A DNA stretch of 64,000 nt from Myxococcus qinghaiensis (GCF_024198215.1 NZ_JAKCFA010000016.1:218302-282301), one strand, 5' to 3'. Positions 9,113 to 18,307 are shown, numbered from the stretch's first letter. Program-made: numbers and translations. The notes: generated by a model from the letters alone, not told the origin.

Positions 9113-10042
9113 CTAGCGCGGGCCCACGAGGTACATGCAGGCTCCCAACGCGGGAGGCGGGATGACCTGCGAGAACCACGCCGGGCAGCCCGAGCCCATG
9201 CTGCCCACGGTCATGGACGTACCCAGGCTCATCCCCGCCATCCTCCAGATGATGACCTGTCCCGAGCCCGGGTTGTGCCAGACGATGTCCGGGTTGCCAT
9301 CGCGCGTGTAGTCCGCGGTGGCGCCCACATAGAAGGCCAGGGACATTCCAGGCAGGGAGAAGGCGCCGATGATGGCGGTGTTGTTCATGCGCCAGATGTC
9401 GTTCTGTCCCGAGGTGCGGTTGCGCCAGAGCAGGTCCGTCCTCCCATCTCCATCGAAGTCCGCCGCGCCCACGATGTACCAGGGCAGCGAGCGAGGAAGC
9501 GGCGTGGAGAAGCCGATGGGCGTGGCTCCGGACATGTATTGGTAGAAGAACTGCCCCGAGACGCGGTTGTGCATCACCAGGTCCGTCTGCCCGTCCAGGT
9601 TGAAGTCGCCGGATGCGGCGACGTACCAGTCCGGCGAAGGGAGGACGCCTGAGATGGGCGCCATGCCGAGCACGCTGAAGGTGCTGCTGAGGAAGCGGAT
9701 GCCCTCGCCCGTCGACCCGAACGTGTGGAAGACGAGGTCCGGGTCCGACGTCGGTCCGCCGAAATTGGAGGCGGCCTGAACGACGAGCGACGGCGACACG
9801 GCGGGCATCACCGCCGTGGTGGCCAGTGAGGGGCCGGCCATGACCCAGGTGAGCATGTTGCCTGTGCCCTGGTTCCTCCACAGCAAATCGGAGTCCGCGC
9901 CGCCATTGAAGCTCACGACAGTGCCGAGGATGGCCTGGGATTGGGTGCCCTCCGGCGCGATGCCTTCGTCGAGCCCTCCCTCCGGCGCGCCACAGCCCAG
10001 GACACTTCCAGCAAGACACAATGTCAGCACGGTCTTCTTCAT
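9113..10042 (-). CDS. FG-GAP/VCBS-like repeat lipoprotein
   Basis: A 309-residue lipoprotein. The ATG at 10042 has GGGGAG eight bases upstream and begins MKKTVLTLCLAGSVLGC, a clear signal with lipobox ending at Cys17. The rest consists of repeated blades of about 45-50 residues with motifs such as DFNLDGQTDLVMHN, DFDGDGRTDLLWRN and DYTRDGNPDIVWHN, alternating with IWRM/YVGA segments. These Asp-rich loops are calcium-binding FG-GAP/VCBS type and predict a beta-propeller-like surface protein. Such proteins are numerous in myxobacteria. The specific role is unknown. Confidence 0.8.
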   Translation of the reverse strand: MKKTVLTLCLAGSVLGCGAPEGGLDEGIAPEGTQSQAILGTVVSFNGGADSDLLWRNQGTGNMLTWVMAGPSLATTAVMPAVSPSLVVQAASNFGGPTSDPDLVFHTFGSTGEGIRFLSSTFSVLGMAPISGVLPSPDWYVAASGDFNLDGQTDLVMHNRVSGQFFYQYMSGATPIGFSTPLPRSLPWYIVGAADFDGDGRTDLLWRNRTSGQNDIWRMNNTAIIGAFSLPGMSLAFYVGATADYTRDGNPDIVWHNPGSGQVIIWRMAGMSLGTSMTVGSMGSGCPAWFSQVIPPPALGACMYLVGPR

Positions 10043-10085
10043 GTTCAGCTCCCCCACGGGTGATTTCTCTTCGGAAACGATGGGA

Positions 10086-11096
10086 CTACGCGGCCATGGC
10101 CTCGGTGATGCTGAGCGCCGCCGGCGTGGTGACGATGCGCGAGAGCTTCAAGCCCGCCTGCGCGAAGAGCTTGCGGAAGTCCTCCTCCGTGCGCTCGCGA
10201 CCTGGCAGCGAGGCCATCATCATCACGTCCAGCACCTTGCCTCCGTGCGGCGCGTTGCCGGGAGGAATCACGGTGTCGATGACGAGGACACGCCCGCCTT
10301 CGGCCATGGCCTCGCGGCAGTGGCGGAGGATGCCGACGCACGTCTCGTCGCTCCAGTCATGGAGGATGCGCTTGAGGACATAGGCATCCGCGCCCTTGGG
10401 CACGGACTGGAAGAAGTCGCCCTCCACCAGCGCGCACCGCTCCGCGAAACCCGCCTGGGCGATGCGCGAGCCGACGAGCACCTGGGCATGGTCGAAGAGG
10501 ACGCCGCGCACCTGGGGCGCCAGCTTGAGCACCCCGATGAGGAAGCCCCCGTGTCCGCCGCCTACGTCCACCACGCTGCCCAGCCCCGTGAAGTCGTAGC
10601 TGCCGGCGATGGAGCCGTTCTCCATGTCGGAGAGGCTGGACATGCCCTGGTGGAAGACGGCGCCCTGCACGGCGTCGTGGTTGAGGTAGTCGAAGAAGGG
10701 CTTGCCGAAGATGCGGTCGAAGGGCGTCTGGCCGGTGCGCACCGTGTCGACCAACTCGCCGGTGGGTGCCCAGAAGATGCGCTGCGTGAGCATCCGCACG
10801 GCGCTGAGCAAGGAGCCGGGCGCATCCGAGCGCAGGTACTCGGCGGCGGGCGTCAGCGAGAAGAGTCCCGCCTCATCCTCGGAGAACACCTCCACGCTCG
10901 CGAGCAGGCGGAGGACCCGGTACAGGGACTGGGCATGCACGCCCAGCTCCTCCGCGAGCGAGGCGGCGCTCTTGGGCCCCTGGACCAGCTTGTCCGCCAC
11001 GCCCAGCTCCGCCACCGAGGACAGCGCGCCAGAGAGGATGAAGCCAAAGCCCAGGTCGACGATGCGCTGCGCGGGATGAACGGTGGGTGAAGTCAT
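10086..11096 (-). CDS. SAM-dependent O-methyltransferase (plant COMT-like family)
   Basis: About 336 residues. An N-terminal winged-helix dimerisation domain (VADKLVQGPKSAASLAEELG, then LYRVLRLLASVEVF) precedes a class I methyltransferase domain with VVDVGGGHGGFL (SAM motif I), LVEGDFFQSVPKGADAYVLKRILHDWSDE and a hydrophobic MMMASLPGRERTEEDFRKLF region. This is the O-methyltransferase family 2 layout used in secondary metabolism, where the catalytic base is the His of the LHDW motif. The start is probably 11096, although an ATG at 11105 is also possible and no strong ribosome site is seen. No polyketide or peptide synthetase is nearby, so the substrate is unknown. Confidence 0.85.
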   Translation of the reverse strand: MTSPTVHPAQRIVDLGFGFILSGALSSVAELGVADKLVQGPKSAASLAEELGVHAQSLYRVLRLLASVEVFSEDEAGLFSLTPAAEYLRSDAPGSLLSAVRMLTQRIFWAPTGELVDTVRTGQTPFDRIFGKPFFDYLNHDAVQGAVFHQGMSSLSDMENGSIAGSYDFTGLGSVVDVGGGHGGFLIGVLKLAPQVRGVLFDHAQVLVGSRIAQAGFAERCALVEGDFFQSVPKGADAYVLKRILHDWSDETCVGILRHCREAMAEGGRVLVIDTVIPPGNAPHGGKVLDVMMMASLPGRERTEEDFRKLFAQAGLKLSRIVTTPAALSITEAMAA

Positions 11097-11190
11097 GGCG
11101 CGCATCTTGGCCCAGGCCCCCGACACGAAGCCAATGCCTGCGCATACCCGCCGTCACAGGTCGGGATGTCTCACCGCGTCAGCCGCGCTG

Positions 11191-13113
11191 CTACAAGACC
11201 ATGCTCGCGACATGCGCGGGGAACCATGCGGGCGCTTCGGTGGTCGCCGGGAACGGCGTCGTGGCTCCGAAGAGGCTCGGGTTCGCCGCGTTCACGACCT
11301 TGAGCATGACGTTGTCGTCGCCCCATTGCCACGCCTTGAAACGCCAGGCGTTGGTTGTCAGTGCCACGGGCTCCTCTCCCATCTTCGTCCAGTTCCAGCC
11401 GTTGTCCCTGGAGACGTAATAGGCGGCACGGATGGGGACGTCGTGTCTCCAGCGGAGCGTGACGGTTCCGACCTCGGTGGGAGGAACCGTTGGAAGCGGG
11501 AGCGTCACGTCGAGCGCGTCGGTGACCGTCAGCATCACGGTGTTGGTGGCGGCGTAAGGTTGGACGGTGTCCGTCACCCGCCACCAGGAGTATTTGGGGA
11601 GGTGCGTGGTGTCGAAGGGGTGGAACGGCTGGGTCGTCGTCTTCACCGTCCGCCAGTCCTGCGGGCCGTCCGGACGGTTGGCTCGCTGGACGAAGTAGGA
11701 GCCAGAGACCCCGTTGATGCCCACGATGGGGATCCGAAGTCCCCGCTGGACCTGGGAGCCTCCATTGTCGAAGGCGATGGTCGGCTTCGGGAGCGGATTG
11801 GTGATCCACACGGGAGCCAGCACCACGTCCGTGCCCATGACCTGCTCCAACCGGATGACATACACGGACTCGTAAGGCATCAGGGAGAAGGTCCGCTTCA
11901 GGTCCAGGAGCGCCGGGTCGTTGAACTCCTCGACATAGAGCGGCTGCTCGGGGCTGTGGGGGGACCACACCTCCAGTCGCTTCCACTGCGTTTCATCCCC
12001 GGGCTGGCTGTCCAGGGTGGTGGCCCAGACGGTGAATGGAATGGAAGACGTGGACTGCAACTCCATCTCGGTGCCCATGGGGAGCCCCCCACCCAGGAAG
12101 AAGCCCGAGCTGCGCGGGTGGGACGTCCGGAATACCCAGCGGTTGCGCAGGGCCGTCAGAAAGCTCTCATAGGACCAAGGCGTCCCGACAGGCAGGGCGA
12201 CCCCCGTGCGGTTGTGCGCCCAGATTTTCGGCCAGACAAGCTCCCTGGGAACGCCCGGTTCCTCGAAGTAGGGCCTCACCCACGCGCCATTGGCCCGCTC
12301 CAGGAAGATGTTGTTGTCGCCATTGTCGTCAAACTCCACGGCCTGCCGGAAGTTGGCATGCAGGTCCGAATTGGAGGCGGGAGCCACCCGGAAGCCCAGC
12401 CTCAGAAACTCAAGGAAGGACGGGAGGCTGGTGTACTCGACCAGCTCGATGGCATCGCGGACCTTCGCGACGCCTTCCGCGCTCCACAAGTGTGACCTCT
12501 GTGGCAGACGAAAGTACGGGTTGAGATATTTGGGATGATTGAGTTGGACGTGGACGCTGTTGAGAGGATTCGCGGTGTAGCGGTCCAAAATCATCTCGTG
12601 CCACACGCCCATGTCGTTGGTATTCAGCTTGAGGAGGCGGTTGAAGCTGGTGGTGTGGGCGATGTCATCGGGCCCGACGTAATCCTCCGAGCCTTTCATC
12701 CCGAGGTAGTGAGGCTGACCGTAGCCGTCGATCCCTGGCCCATACTGGAACAGGCTGGCGTCCTCGTCCGCGTCACTCCAGGAGGTGGAGTGGTTGGTGA
12801 TGGCGAGGAAGTCGAAACCGAAGAGATAGCCCGCCTGGTGCACCTCGGAGCGGTTCACATTGGGGACCACGAGCCCGAAGGTGTGGCCACGTGAATGCAC
12901 GTGGAGGTCCCCGAGGAAGGTCTTCCATCCCCCGTTGCTGATCTCCGAAGCAAGCTGGTTCCGGTAGCTGTCCTGGCGGACCGAGGGGCGGGGGATCCGG
13001 TCCGAGCTTGGGATGTTGGTGATGTCCTGGGCATGGGCCCCTCCGGGGATGAGCAGGAGGGCGGCCGTGGCAGGGAGCGCGTGAAGGAGGTTTCGTCCGC
13101 GAGTGCTCTTCAT
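11191..13113 (-). CDS. Secreted PHP-domain (metal-dependent phosphoesterase-like) protein
   Basis: A 640-residue exported protein. The ATG at 13113 has AAGGAG eight bases upstream and opens a signal peptide ending GGAHA. After a short spacer comes GDLHVHSRG, then FDFLAITNHSTSW, VQLNHPKYLNPY and PASNSDLHANF. These reproduce the order of histidine/aspartate motifs of the PHP fold (HxH, a second His, a later His, terminal DxH), so a metal-dependent hydrolase is likely. The C-terminal third (about 430-640) looks like beta-sandwich domains. Most PHP proteins are cytoplasmic, so an exported one is notable. The substrate is unknown. Confidence 0.7.
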   Translation of the reverse strand: MKSTRGRNLLHALPATAALLLIPGGAHAQDITNIPSSDRIPRPSVRQDSYRNQLASEISNGGWKTFLGDLHVHSRGHTFGLVVPNVNRSEVHQAGYLFGFDFLAITNHSTSWSDADEDASLFQYGPGIDGYGQPHYLGMKGSEDYVGPDDIAHTTSFNRLLKLNTNDMGVWHEMILDRYTANPLNSVHVQLNHPKYLNPYFRLPQRSHLWSAEGVAKVRDAIELVEYTSLPSFLEFLRLGFRVAPASNSDLHANFRQAVEFDDNGDNNIFLERANGAWVRPYFEEPGVPRELVWPKIWAHNRTGVALPVGTPWSYESFLTALRNRWVFRTSHPRSSGFFLGGGLPMGTEMELQSTSSIPFTVWATTLDSQPGDETQWKRLEVWSPHSPEQPLYVEEFNDPALLDLKRTFSLMPYESVYVIRLEQVMGTDVVLAPVWITNPLPKPTIAFDNGGSQVQRGLRIPIVGINGVSGSYFVQRANRPDGPQDWRTVKTTTQPFHPFDTTHLPKYSWWRVTDTVQPYAATNTVMLTVTDALDVTLPLPTVPPTEVGTVTLRWRHDVPIRAAYYVSRDNGWNWTKMGEEPVALTTNAWRFKAWQWGDDNVMLKVVNAANPSLFGATTPFPATTEAPAWFPAHVASMVL

Positions 13114-13360
13114 TCCAGATGCTCCTTGGCCAGCGACGCCTCGGGTCCGATACGGGACCACGAGGGCGCATGGTAGCCCAATTGACTGACATTCCACACG
13201 CTCGATGGCGCATTTGAATGACTTCGAAGCTGGAATTGCATGACCAGCCTCTCTCCTAGATGTGGATGGCGACTGTCTGGGAATGTGTGTCGATACGCGG
13301 AGTGTTGGAGGGCGCGGGTGAGCGGGCGTGCGCCCGACTTCGGGGAAGTGGCCGACGCGT

Positions 13361-13422
13361 AACGTTCTCGTTTCGAATCTGCTTGCCCCGTCTTCGGGCG
13401 CGCTGATAGGTAACGAGTCGTT
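13361..13422. promoter_or_regulatory. Candidate ArsR operator pair
   Basis: Two related inverted repeats lie in the 314-base divergent gap: AACG-TTCT-CGTT at 13361-13372 and AACGA-G-TCGTT at 13412-13422. The second ends five bases before the regulator's ATG. Position and symmetry fit autorepression by the ArsR-type protein; binding is inferred. The rest of the 13114-13427 gap shows no gene. Confidence 0.4.
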
Positions 13423-13427
13423 GACAT

Positions 13428-13856
13428 ATGAGTCCTCGCTCCGCCCACGCCCGCCTGCCCACGGCTTCAGGGCCGTCCTCGACGCTCGACGCGGTGTTCT
13501 TCGCGCTCGCCGACAGCACCCGGAGGGCGTTGCTGGCCCGGCTCCGAGGCTCCGAGGCGACCGCGGGGAGTCTCGCCACGGGCTTCGCGATGACCCGGCC
13601 CGCGGTGTCGCGCCACCTCCGCGTGCTGCGCCAGGCGGAGATGGTCCGCGAGGAGCGCCGGGGACGCGAGCGCGTCTACACCCTGGAGCCGCGACGCCTG
13701 CAGCTCATCAGCGATTGGCTCGAGGACTACCGCGTGTTCTGGCCCGCGCGGCTCCATGACCTCAAGGACTTCGTCGAGTCGATGCCCGACGACCCCGTCC
13801 CACCCCAAGACCCCGCGCCTCGCGCCCCACGTTCCCCCAAGAGGAGACCCCGATGA
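13428..13856 (+). CDS. ArsR/SmtB-family winged-helix regulator
   Basis: A 142-residue transcription factor. The core LDAVFFALADSTRRALLARL and MTRPAVSRHLRVLRQAEMV are the helix-turn-helix of the ArsR family, followed by a wing (RRGRERVYTLEP) and the DWLEDYRVFWPARLHDL tail typical of the subgroup paired with SRPBCC/AHSA1 genes. No cysteine pair for metal binding is visible, so metal sensing is unlikely. A Pro-rich tail follows. Its stop overlaps the next gene's ATG, so the two are co-translated. The ATG at 13428 has no clear ribosome site and may be leaderless. Confidence 0.88.
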   Translation: MSPRSAHARLPTASGPSSTLDAVFFALADSTRRALLARLRGSEATAGSLATGFAMTRPAVSRHLRVLRQAEMVREERRGRERVYTLEPRRLQLISDWLEDYRVFWPARLHDLKDFVESMPDDPVPPQDPAPRAPRSPKRRPR

Positions 13857-14737
13857 GCCCGTCGTTCGAGCACGAGTTCACCTTCAAGCTGCCGGCCTCA
13901 CCCGAGCGGGTCTTCCGCGCACTGACAGATGCGGCCGAGCTGCGCCACTGGTTCGCCGAGCATGCCGAGGTCGAGCCGCGCGTCGGTGGGGCTTATCGTT
14001 TCTGGGGCAAGGCCACCCTCGGCGCGCCCGGCGAGCCTGGCCGCGACCAGGTACTGACGTCGCTCGAGCCCGGCCGCGGCCTCGGGTTCGGCTGGACGAT
14101 TCAAGGTGTCCCGACCGAAGTGAACTACACGCTCCAGCCAGGAGAGGGCCCGGACACGAGCTCACTGGTGATTCGCCACGCGGTGCGAGGTCAGCTTCCA
14201 TATCGCAAGCCGCAGCACGTGATTGACGACCTGTGGCGCATCCACACCGGCAATCTCAAGGACCACCTTCGAGAGGGCAAGCAAATCACGCTGCCCGACT
14301 TCACCAGCGGCGCCCCCGAGGTGCGCGCGTCGATTGAAATCGCCGCGGCGCCCGCCAAGGTGTACCGCGCCTTGCTTGTCCCCGAGCTGATGAACCGCTG
14401 GCTCTTTGGCGCCGCGCGCGTCGACGTGGACCGTGGCGAGATTTCGTACGGATGGAACTACACCTGCGAGGGCAGGGCCGTGGCGGGTGGCCCCATGCGC
14501 ATCCTCGAGAAGGTGGAGAACGAGCGACTGGTCACCGATTGGACCGACTGGCGGGGCGAGCCGGACAAGCCGATGACGCGCGTGACGTGGCTCCTCGAAT
14601 CTCTCGAGGAAGGGCGCCGTACCCGCGTCACCGTCATCCACGACCGCTTCGAGCTGCCGGTCGACCGCAGCGACTACCTGCAGGGCTGGGCCGGGTTCCT
14701 GGGCATGCTCGCCAAGGTGGCGACCGACGCGAGCTGA
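13853..14737 (+). CDS. Tandem SRPBCC (AHSA1-like) domain protein
   Basis: A 294-residue protein with two START/Bet v1-like domains. The first (about 1-140) contains FKLPASPERVFRALTDAAEL and RHWFAEHAEVEPRVGGAYRF; the second (about 155-290) contains IEIAAAPAKVYRALLVPELM, VTWLLESLEEGRRTRVTVIH and LQGWAGFLGMLAKV, the usual family ending. These domains hold hydrophobic ligands or assist proteins. Pairing with an ArsR repressor by a 4-base overlap is common, but the ligand is unknown. Confidence 0.85.
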   Translation: MSPSFEHEFTFKLPASPERVFRALTDAAELRHWFAEHAEVEPRVGGAYRFWGKATLGAPGEPGRDQVLTSLEPGRGLGFGWTIQGVPTEVNYTLQPGEGPDTSSLVIRHAVRGQLPYRKPQHVIDDLWRIHTGNLKDHLREGKQITLPDFTSGAPEVRASIEIAAAPAKVYRALLVPELMNRWLFGAARVDVDRGEISYGWNYTCEGRAVAGGPMRILEKVENERLVTDWTDWRGEPDKPMTRVTWLLESLEEGRRTRVTVIHDRFELPVDRSDYLQGWAGFLGMLAKVATDAS

Positions 14738-14758
14738 GCCCGTCGGCGAGTCTCGAAC

Positions 14759-14795
14759 GCCGTCCGCACGCGGTTGCATCCCACGCGCGGACGGC
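14759..14795. terminator. Hairpin between convergent genes
   Basis: GCCGTCCGC (14759-14767) pairs perfectly with GCGGACGGC (14787-14795) over a 19-base loop, followed by GTTT. It lies between the SRPBCC stop and the lipase stop on the other strand. Confidence 0.5.
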
Positions 14796-14818
14796 GGTTT
14801 GCTGGGCGACGGCGTGCC

Positions 14819-16573
14819 TCAGAGCTCCGTGCAGTTGAGCGCAATCTTCCGGTGCTCCAGCGCCTGCCGGATGCCGCTGTAGACGACCCCGTTCGACGCG
14901 AGCCCGACATGCTCGACGAGGTTGTCCTTGCAGAAGTCCTGCACCGTCACGTTGCACTGCAGCGCCTCACCCGAGGGGCTCGTCCGGTCGCAGTTGTCCA
15001 TCTTCCCGTTCGAGTTCGCCTTGGTGAACACGTCGTGCAAGGTGTTGATGTTGGTGTAGTAGATGGGGTCGTTCGGCGGGCGCGTGTTGATCTCCGCGAT
15101 GAACGCCGAGCCCGCCTTCATCTGCTTGCAGGGCAGCGGGTCCGCCGCGGTGCCGGTGCAGTTGAACAGCAGGCGCGCCACCAGGGCGAGCAGCGGGTCG
15201 TCGTCGGTGCCCTTGTGGGGCGTGCCCAGGCTGATGATGCTCTCCACCGACGCATTGCCGGAGTCGCGCACGTACGCCCGCGCCACCGCGCCACCCTGGC
15301 TGTGGCCAATCAGGTGGACCTTGCTCGCGCCCGTCTGGAGCAGCACGTCCGCCACCTTGAACTTGAGCTGGCGCGCGCTCTCGTACAGGTCAATCAGGCC
15401 GCCGCTGGGCAGCTCGAAGAAGAAGCGCTGGTAGCCATCCCGGTCCAACCGGCTCTCCAGCGTCCAGTACAGGATTTCGCTCGCCAGCGTGCCGCCGACG
15501 ATGAGCACCGGATTCTTTCGCGCCGTCGGGGTGGGCGTGGGAGTCGGCGTCGGCGCGGGGAGCGGCGTGGTGGCGGGGACGGTGGTGATGCCGCAGCTCA
15601 GCACGCTGGCCTGCGCGCTGCCCGGGTTGCTGATGAGCGGCGGGTCCGCGCCCCAGCAGGACCAGGCGCCATCCGCCTGGGGACCGTGCTGCACCATGAA
15701 CTGCGCGTGCGCGGAGCCATTGCCGGCATAGGAGAGGTCGCACCCACCGCTGAGGACCTTGCCGGTGGCGGCGGCGAGGGCTCGGGGATAGGCCACGCCC
15801 GAGGTCTTCACGCCCTGGCTCACCGCGCAGCGCAGCGCGGGCTTCGGGGTGAGCAGGGCGGCCTGTGCGGGGTCCACCGCGAGCTGACACGCGACGAGTG
15901 ACGCGGTGACGGTGGCGTCCTGCGGGTGGTTCGGCGGGTCCGCGGCCTGGCAGCGCCAGCCCTTGCCGTTCGCCGTGGGCTTGGAGACGACGATGTTCTC
16001 CGCGTGGATGGAGCCGTTCAGCGCGTGGGAGGAATCACAGCCGCCGGAGACGACGACATAGCCCTCGGTGGCGAGCTGCGGCGTGAGGGACACCTCGGCG
16101 AGCGGGTTGCGCGAGGGGCCCGTCTTCGAGCTGAGCGTCTTGCATTGCAAGCGCAGGCTGCTGACGTTCGGCGCGCTGGCCTTGCAGAAGGTGACGGAGG
16201 CCTTGGCCCACGCGGGGTTGATGACGAGCGCGGGGTCGGCGCCCTTGCACCGCCAGCCGAAGTCCCCGTCGGGCGCGTTCTGCACCATGACCGCGGCGTG
16301 CGCGGAGTCGTAGCCGAAGCGCGACACCTCGCACCCGCCGCCCACGCGCACGTAGCCCTGCTGCTGCTTCGCGAGCGGCACGGAGGCCACGGCCTTCGGA
16401 TTGGCACCCAGGCCCGTGCCAGGGGCGCGCTCCTGGAGCGTCTGACAATCGAAGGTCACCTGCGCCGAGGCCGTGGTGCCCACGAGCAGCATGGCGAGCA
16501 GGCCAAGCCGTGTCATGCGGCGCACGGGCACGGGTGGGCTACTGCGAAGCGTCATCAAGCGGGGCTGCGTCAT
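14819..16573 (-). CDS. Secreted lipase with three N-terminal cysteine modules
   Basis: A 584-residue exported protein. The ATG at 16573 has AGGGAG upstream and opens a signal peptide ending TTASAQ. Residues about 28-330 hold three modules of roughly 80-95 residues, each with an initial Cys, a GGC(D/E) turn, a WxC(K/Q/W)GADP-type segment and a final Cys. A Pro/Thr-rich linker follows. The C-terminal alpha/beta hydrolase (355-584) has HLIGHSQGG with Ser425 as nucleophile, SLGTPHKG and a late EHVGL that probably supplies the catalytic His. This is the EstA/Lipase_2 type. The repeated modules are of no family I recognise and may bind a surface or substrate. Confidence 0.82.
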   Translation of the reverse strand: MTQPRLMTLRSSPPVPVRRMTRLGLLAMLLVGTTASAQVTFDCQTLQERAPGTGLGANPKAVASVPLAKQQQGYVRVGGGCEVSRFGYDSAHAAVMVQNAPDGDFGWRCKGADPALVINPAWAKASVTFCKASAPNVSSLRLQCKTLSSKTGPSRNPLAEVSLTPQLATEGYVVVSGGCDSSHALNGSIHAENIVVSKPTANGKGWRCQAADPPNHPQDATVTASLVACQLAVDPAQAALLTPKPALRCAVSQGVKTSGVAYPRALAAATGKVLSGGCDLSYAGNGSAHAQFMVQHGPQADGAWSCWGADPPLISNPGSAQASVLSCGITTVPATTPLPAPTPTPTPTPTARKNPVLIVGGTLASEILYWTLESRLDRDGYQRFFFELPSGGLIDLYESARQLKFKVADVLLQTGASKVHLIGHSQGGAVARAYVRDSGNASVESIISLGTPHKGTDDDPLLALVARLLFNCTGTAADPLPCKQMKAGSAFIAEINTRPPNDPIYYTNINTLHDVFTKANSNGKMDNCDRTSPSGEALQCNVTVQDFCKDNLVEHVGLASNGVVYSGIRQALEHRKIALNCTEL

Positions 16574-16885
16574 GGAGTCACTCTCCCTGCGGCAGCGAGC
16601 CAAGGCCACGCCGCGCGCGCGGCGGTGGTCTGCAAGCGCTGGACCCGCGATTGGAATGAACGTGTCCAAGAGCAGGGCGGAGCGATGTTCCTCACGCCAA
16701 CAATCGAAGACAGTCAAAACGGACGCGTCAGGGGCACGACCGCCAGGCCGCGTGACACGTCAGCCCGGAATGAACATCCATGATTCGGAACAGAGGACTC
16801 CCGGTCTGCCTGGACCCAGCCCGCACCGAACCGCGCTCCGCGCAGGAGCGGGCCCCACCTTCGAGCCCGCTCCCGTGGCGAAACC
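16574..16885. other. Intergenic gap between lipase and encapsulin operon
   Basis: 312 bases without a supported gene. It holds the lipase promoter region on the minus strand and, near its right end, the hairpin that ends the encapsulin operon. Only weak, non-conserved open frames cross it. Confidence 0.6.
16845..16873 (-). terminator. Terminator of the geosmin/encapsulin operon
   Basis: GGAGCGGGC (16845-16853) pairs with GCCCGCTCC (16865-16873) over an 11-base loop, starting 13 bases past the stop of the last encapsulin gene. GC-rich with no T tract. Confidence 0.55.
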
Positions 16886-18292
16886 TCAGCTGCCCAGCTC
16901 GACGTTCTCGAGCACTCCGAGCGCGTCCGGAATCAGGAGCGCCGCTGAGAAGTAGGTGCTGACGAGATAGGACGAGATGGCCTTCTCGCTGATGTCCATG
17001 CGACGCACGGACACGCCCGGCTCGACTTCGTCCTGGAGCCCCGTGCGGTGCAGCCCGATGACGCCCTGGTCCGACTCACCGGTGCGCATCACGATGATGG
17101 AGCTGGTGCGCTGCTCGGTGATGGGAATCTTGTCGCACGGCAGCATGGGAACCCCGCGCCACGCCATGGCCTTGGTGCCCTGCACGTCCACCACCGTCGG
17201 GTACAGCCCGCGACGGGTGCACTCCCGACCGAACGCGGCGATGGTGCGCGGGTGGGCCAGGAAGAAGCGCGACTTGCGGCGCCGGCTCAAGAGCTCATCC
17301 ATGTCGTCCGGCGTCGGAGGGCCGGAGCGGGTGTGGATGCGCTGCTTCAGGTCCGCGTTGTGGAGCAGGCCGAAGTCACGGTTGTTGATGAGCTCGTGCT
17401 CCTGCCGCTCCTTCAGCGCCTCAATCGTCAGGCGGAGCTGCTGCTCCGTCTGGTTCATCGGCCCGTTGTACAGGTCCGCGACGCGGGTGTGCACGCGGAG
17501 CACCGTCTGCGCCACGCTCAGCTCGTACTCGCGCGGGGCCAGCTCGTAGTCCACATAGCCGCCGTGAATCGACGGCTCGCCGGAGTGGCCCGCGGCCATC
17601 GGAATCGCCGCCTGCCCCATCTTGTCCTGGGGCTTCTTCAGGCGCTCCTTGTACCGCTCCACGTGCGCCTGCAGCGCGGGCGACTGGAGGATGAGGGTCT
17701 CGAACACCTGCTGCGGCAGCGCCAGCACCGTGCAGGCCGTGGTCGCCTTGACGGTGAAGCCCCAGTGGTCGTTCGACTCCACCACCGCCTGGTCACCGAA
17801 GTGGTCGCCGTCCGCGAGCACTTCCAGCGTCAGCTCGTCCCCGTACTTGCCCTTGCCCAGCTTCTTCGCCTTGCCGTGGGCCAGGAGGAACACGTGCTCG
17901 GCGGGAGTGCCCGCCTCGACGATGGACTCCCCGGCCTTGTACTCCTTCTGGACGAAGCGGCTCGCCAGGGCCTGGAACACCGCGTTGTCACCCTCGAAGC
18001 CGCGCAGCAGCGGCAGCTTGTGCAGCTCCTGGGCGGGCACCTCCACCCGGGCGCCCACGTTGCCGAAGTTGAGCCGGTCGTCTCCCACCGCGTAGCTCAG
18101 GCGACGGTTGACGCGGTACGTGCCGCCCGTCACCTCCACCCACGGCAGCATGCGCAACAGCCACCGGGGGGTGATGCCCTGCATCTGCGGAACAGTCTTC
18201 GTCGTCGTCGCGAGCTGACGAGCACCCGCCGTGCTCAAGCTCGTCAGCTGCGAGTCCATGCCACCACCGCCTGGATTGATTGGATTCGTCAT
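16886..18292 (-). CDS. Family 2B encapsulin shell protein (second copy)
   Basis: A 468-residue HK97-fold nanocompartment shell protein with an inserted cyclic-nucleotide-binding-like domain (about residues 91-215), the layout defining family 2B (Streptomyces EshA type). Shell signatures shared with its neighbour include ATTTKTVPQMQGI near residue 30, PREYELSVAQTVLRVHTRV, NNRDFGLLHNADLKQRIHTR and DKIPITEQRTSSI. The inserted domain reads LADGDHFGDQAVVES, lacking the Glu and Arg of a canonical cNMP phosphate-binding cassette. It starts 15 bases after the first shell gene with GGAAGG as ribosome site. The close paralogue suggests a mixed two-component shell. Confidence 0.93.
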   Translation of the reverse strand: MTNPINPGGGGMDSQLTSLSTAGARQLATTTKTVPQMQGITPRWLLRMLPWVEVTGGTYRVNRRLSYAVGDDRLNFGNVGARVEVPAQELHKLPLLRGFEGDNAVFQALASRFVQKEYKAGESIVEAGTPAEHVFLLAHGKAKKLGKGKYGDELTLEVLADGDHFGDQAVVESNDHWGFTVKATTACTVLALPQQVFETLILQSPALQAHVERYKERLKKPQDKMGQAAIPMAAGHSGEPSIHGGYVDYELAPREYELSVAQTVLRVHTRVADLYNGPMNQTEQQLRLTIEALKERQEHELINNRDFGLLHNADLKQRIHTRSGPPTPDDMDELLSRRRKSRFFLAHPRTIAAFGRECTRRGLYPTVVDVQGTKAMAWRGVPMLPCDKIPITEQRTSSIIVMRTGESDQGVIGLHRTGLQDEVEPGVSVRRMDISEKAISSYLVSTYFSAALLIPDALGVLENVELGS

Positions 18293-18307
18293 GGCGTGGG
18301 CCTTCCG

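Noticed and set aside
10086..11096. Methyltransferase as part of a natural-product cluster
   Set aside because: No polyketide synthase, peptide synthetase or other tailoring gene lies nearby.
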